Of a stretch of DNA of 5,324 bases, positions 5,319 through 5,324 are shown piece after piece. This stretch comes from an uncultured Collinsella sp. (GTDB lineage: Bacteria; Actinomycetota; Coriobacteriia; Coriobacteriales; Coriobacteriaceae), in NCBI GenBank assembly GCA_900553475.1, contig USEF01000119.1:1-5324 (forward strand), read 5' to 3'. Below the pieces are notes generated by a model. That model was not told the origin of the DNA and searched no databases. It saw nothing but the letters and a program-made list of their open reading frames with translations. How positions within the stretch are numbered: position 1 is the first letter of the stretch; each line of letters opens with the position of its first letter. The position numbers were made by a program, and so were the translations under genes.

Positions 5319-5324
5319 AGCATC

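Larger units (their letters stand above)
5027..5324. other. Non-coding, AT-rich region between ppsR and the gene beyond the window
   Basis: No ORF of normal size is present on either strand over these 298 nt. I counted 34% G+C over 5041-5160, against 73% in one sampled line of glyS (3181-3240). No classical terminator (GC-rich stem plus U-run) follows ppsR. From left to right it holds short CTAAAA repeats (5040, 5057, 5069), a 24-codon reading frame with no good ribosome binding site (5030-5104), two small dyads, a TTTACC cluster, a -10-like TATAGT, two leader hairpins and a Shine-Dalgarno sequence. This layout is that of a regulated promoter and leader for a rightward gene. Confidence 0.75.

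Noticed and set aside
5308..5324. ATG at 5308 as the start of the next gene
   Set aside because: No Shine-Dalgarno sequence precedes it and it lies in the hairpin stem; the AAGGGGA downstream of it fits a start at about 5325 much better.
1..5324. tRNA or rRNA genes, insertion sequences, CRISPR arrays, phage genes
   Set aside because: Nearly all sequence is occupied by conserved housekeeping genes on one strand, and the remaining gaps show no cloverleaf, terminal inverted repeats with a transposase, or regular repeat-spacer pattern.

Overview
The window reads as a compact, G+C-rich bacterial chromosome segment with housekeeping genes all on the + strand. Codon use is strongly biased. In frame, glyQ and glyS contain no TTA, CTA or TCA codon between 1117 and 4116. 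A bias this strong suits a high-GC Gram-positive. The two-subunit (alpha2beta2) glycyl-tRNA synthetase, rather than the single-chain type of most Actinobacteria, together with the style of the LepB, GlyS and PpsR proteins, suggests a Coriobacteriia member, most likely Collinsella-like. This assignment is inferred from protein style and was not tested by a search.

Layout: (1) 1-435 is the 3' part of trmD (tRNA m1G37 methyltransferase); its 5' end lies outside the window. (2) 437-1045 is lepB (signal peptidase I), one base after the trmD stop, with its ribosome binding site inside trmD. (3) A 59-nt gap (1046-1104) holds a possible -10 element and no T-box. (4) 1105-2016 glyQ and 2020-4116 glyS, 3 nt apart, encode the two subunits of glycyl-tRNA synthetase. 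(5) A 34-nt gap carries a small hairpin. (6) 4151-5026 is ppsR (DUF299), a bifunctional kinase/phosphorylase that controls pyruvate, phosphate dikinase. (7) 5027-5324 is non-coding and AT-rich (34% G+C counted over 5041-5160). It holds several small dyads, a cluster of TTTACC elements, a TATAGT -10-like element, two leader hairpins and, at the very edge, a Shine-Dalgarno sequence for a gene starting just beyond the window, probably ppdK.

How the genes work together: trmD and lepB form a translation/secretion pair. glyQS supplies Gly-tRNA. ppsR would set the activity of PPDK, which interconverts pyruvate and PEP. The neighbourhood glyQ-glyS-ppsR(-ppdK) is a known type of arrangement in Gram-positives. 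The protein-coding part is ordinary. The least explained part is the 298-nt region 5027-5324, including a near-identical hairpin motif (TGCGC-RTAA-GCGCA) directly before the ribosome binding sites of both ppsR and the next gene. No new defence, mobile or CRISPR-like system is present.
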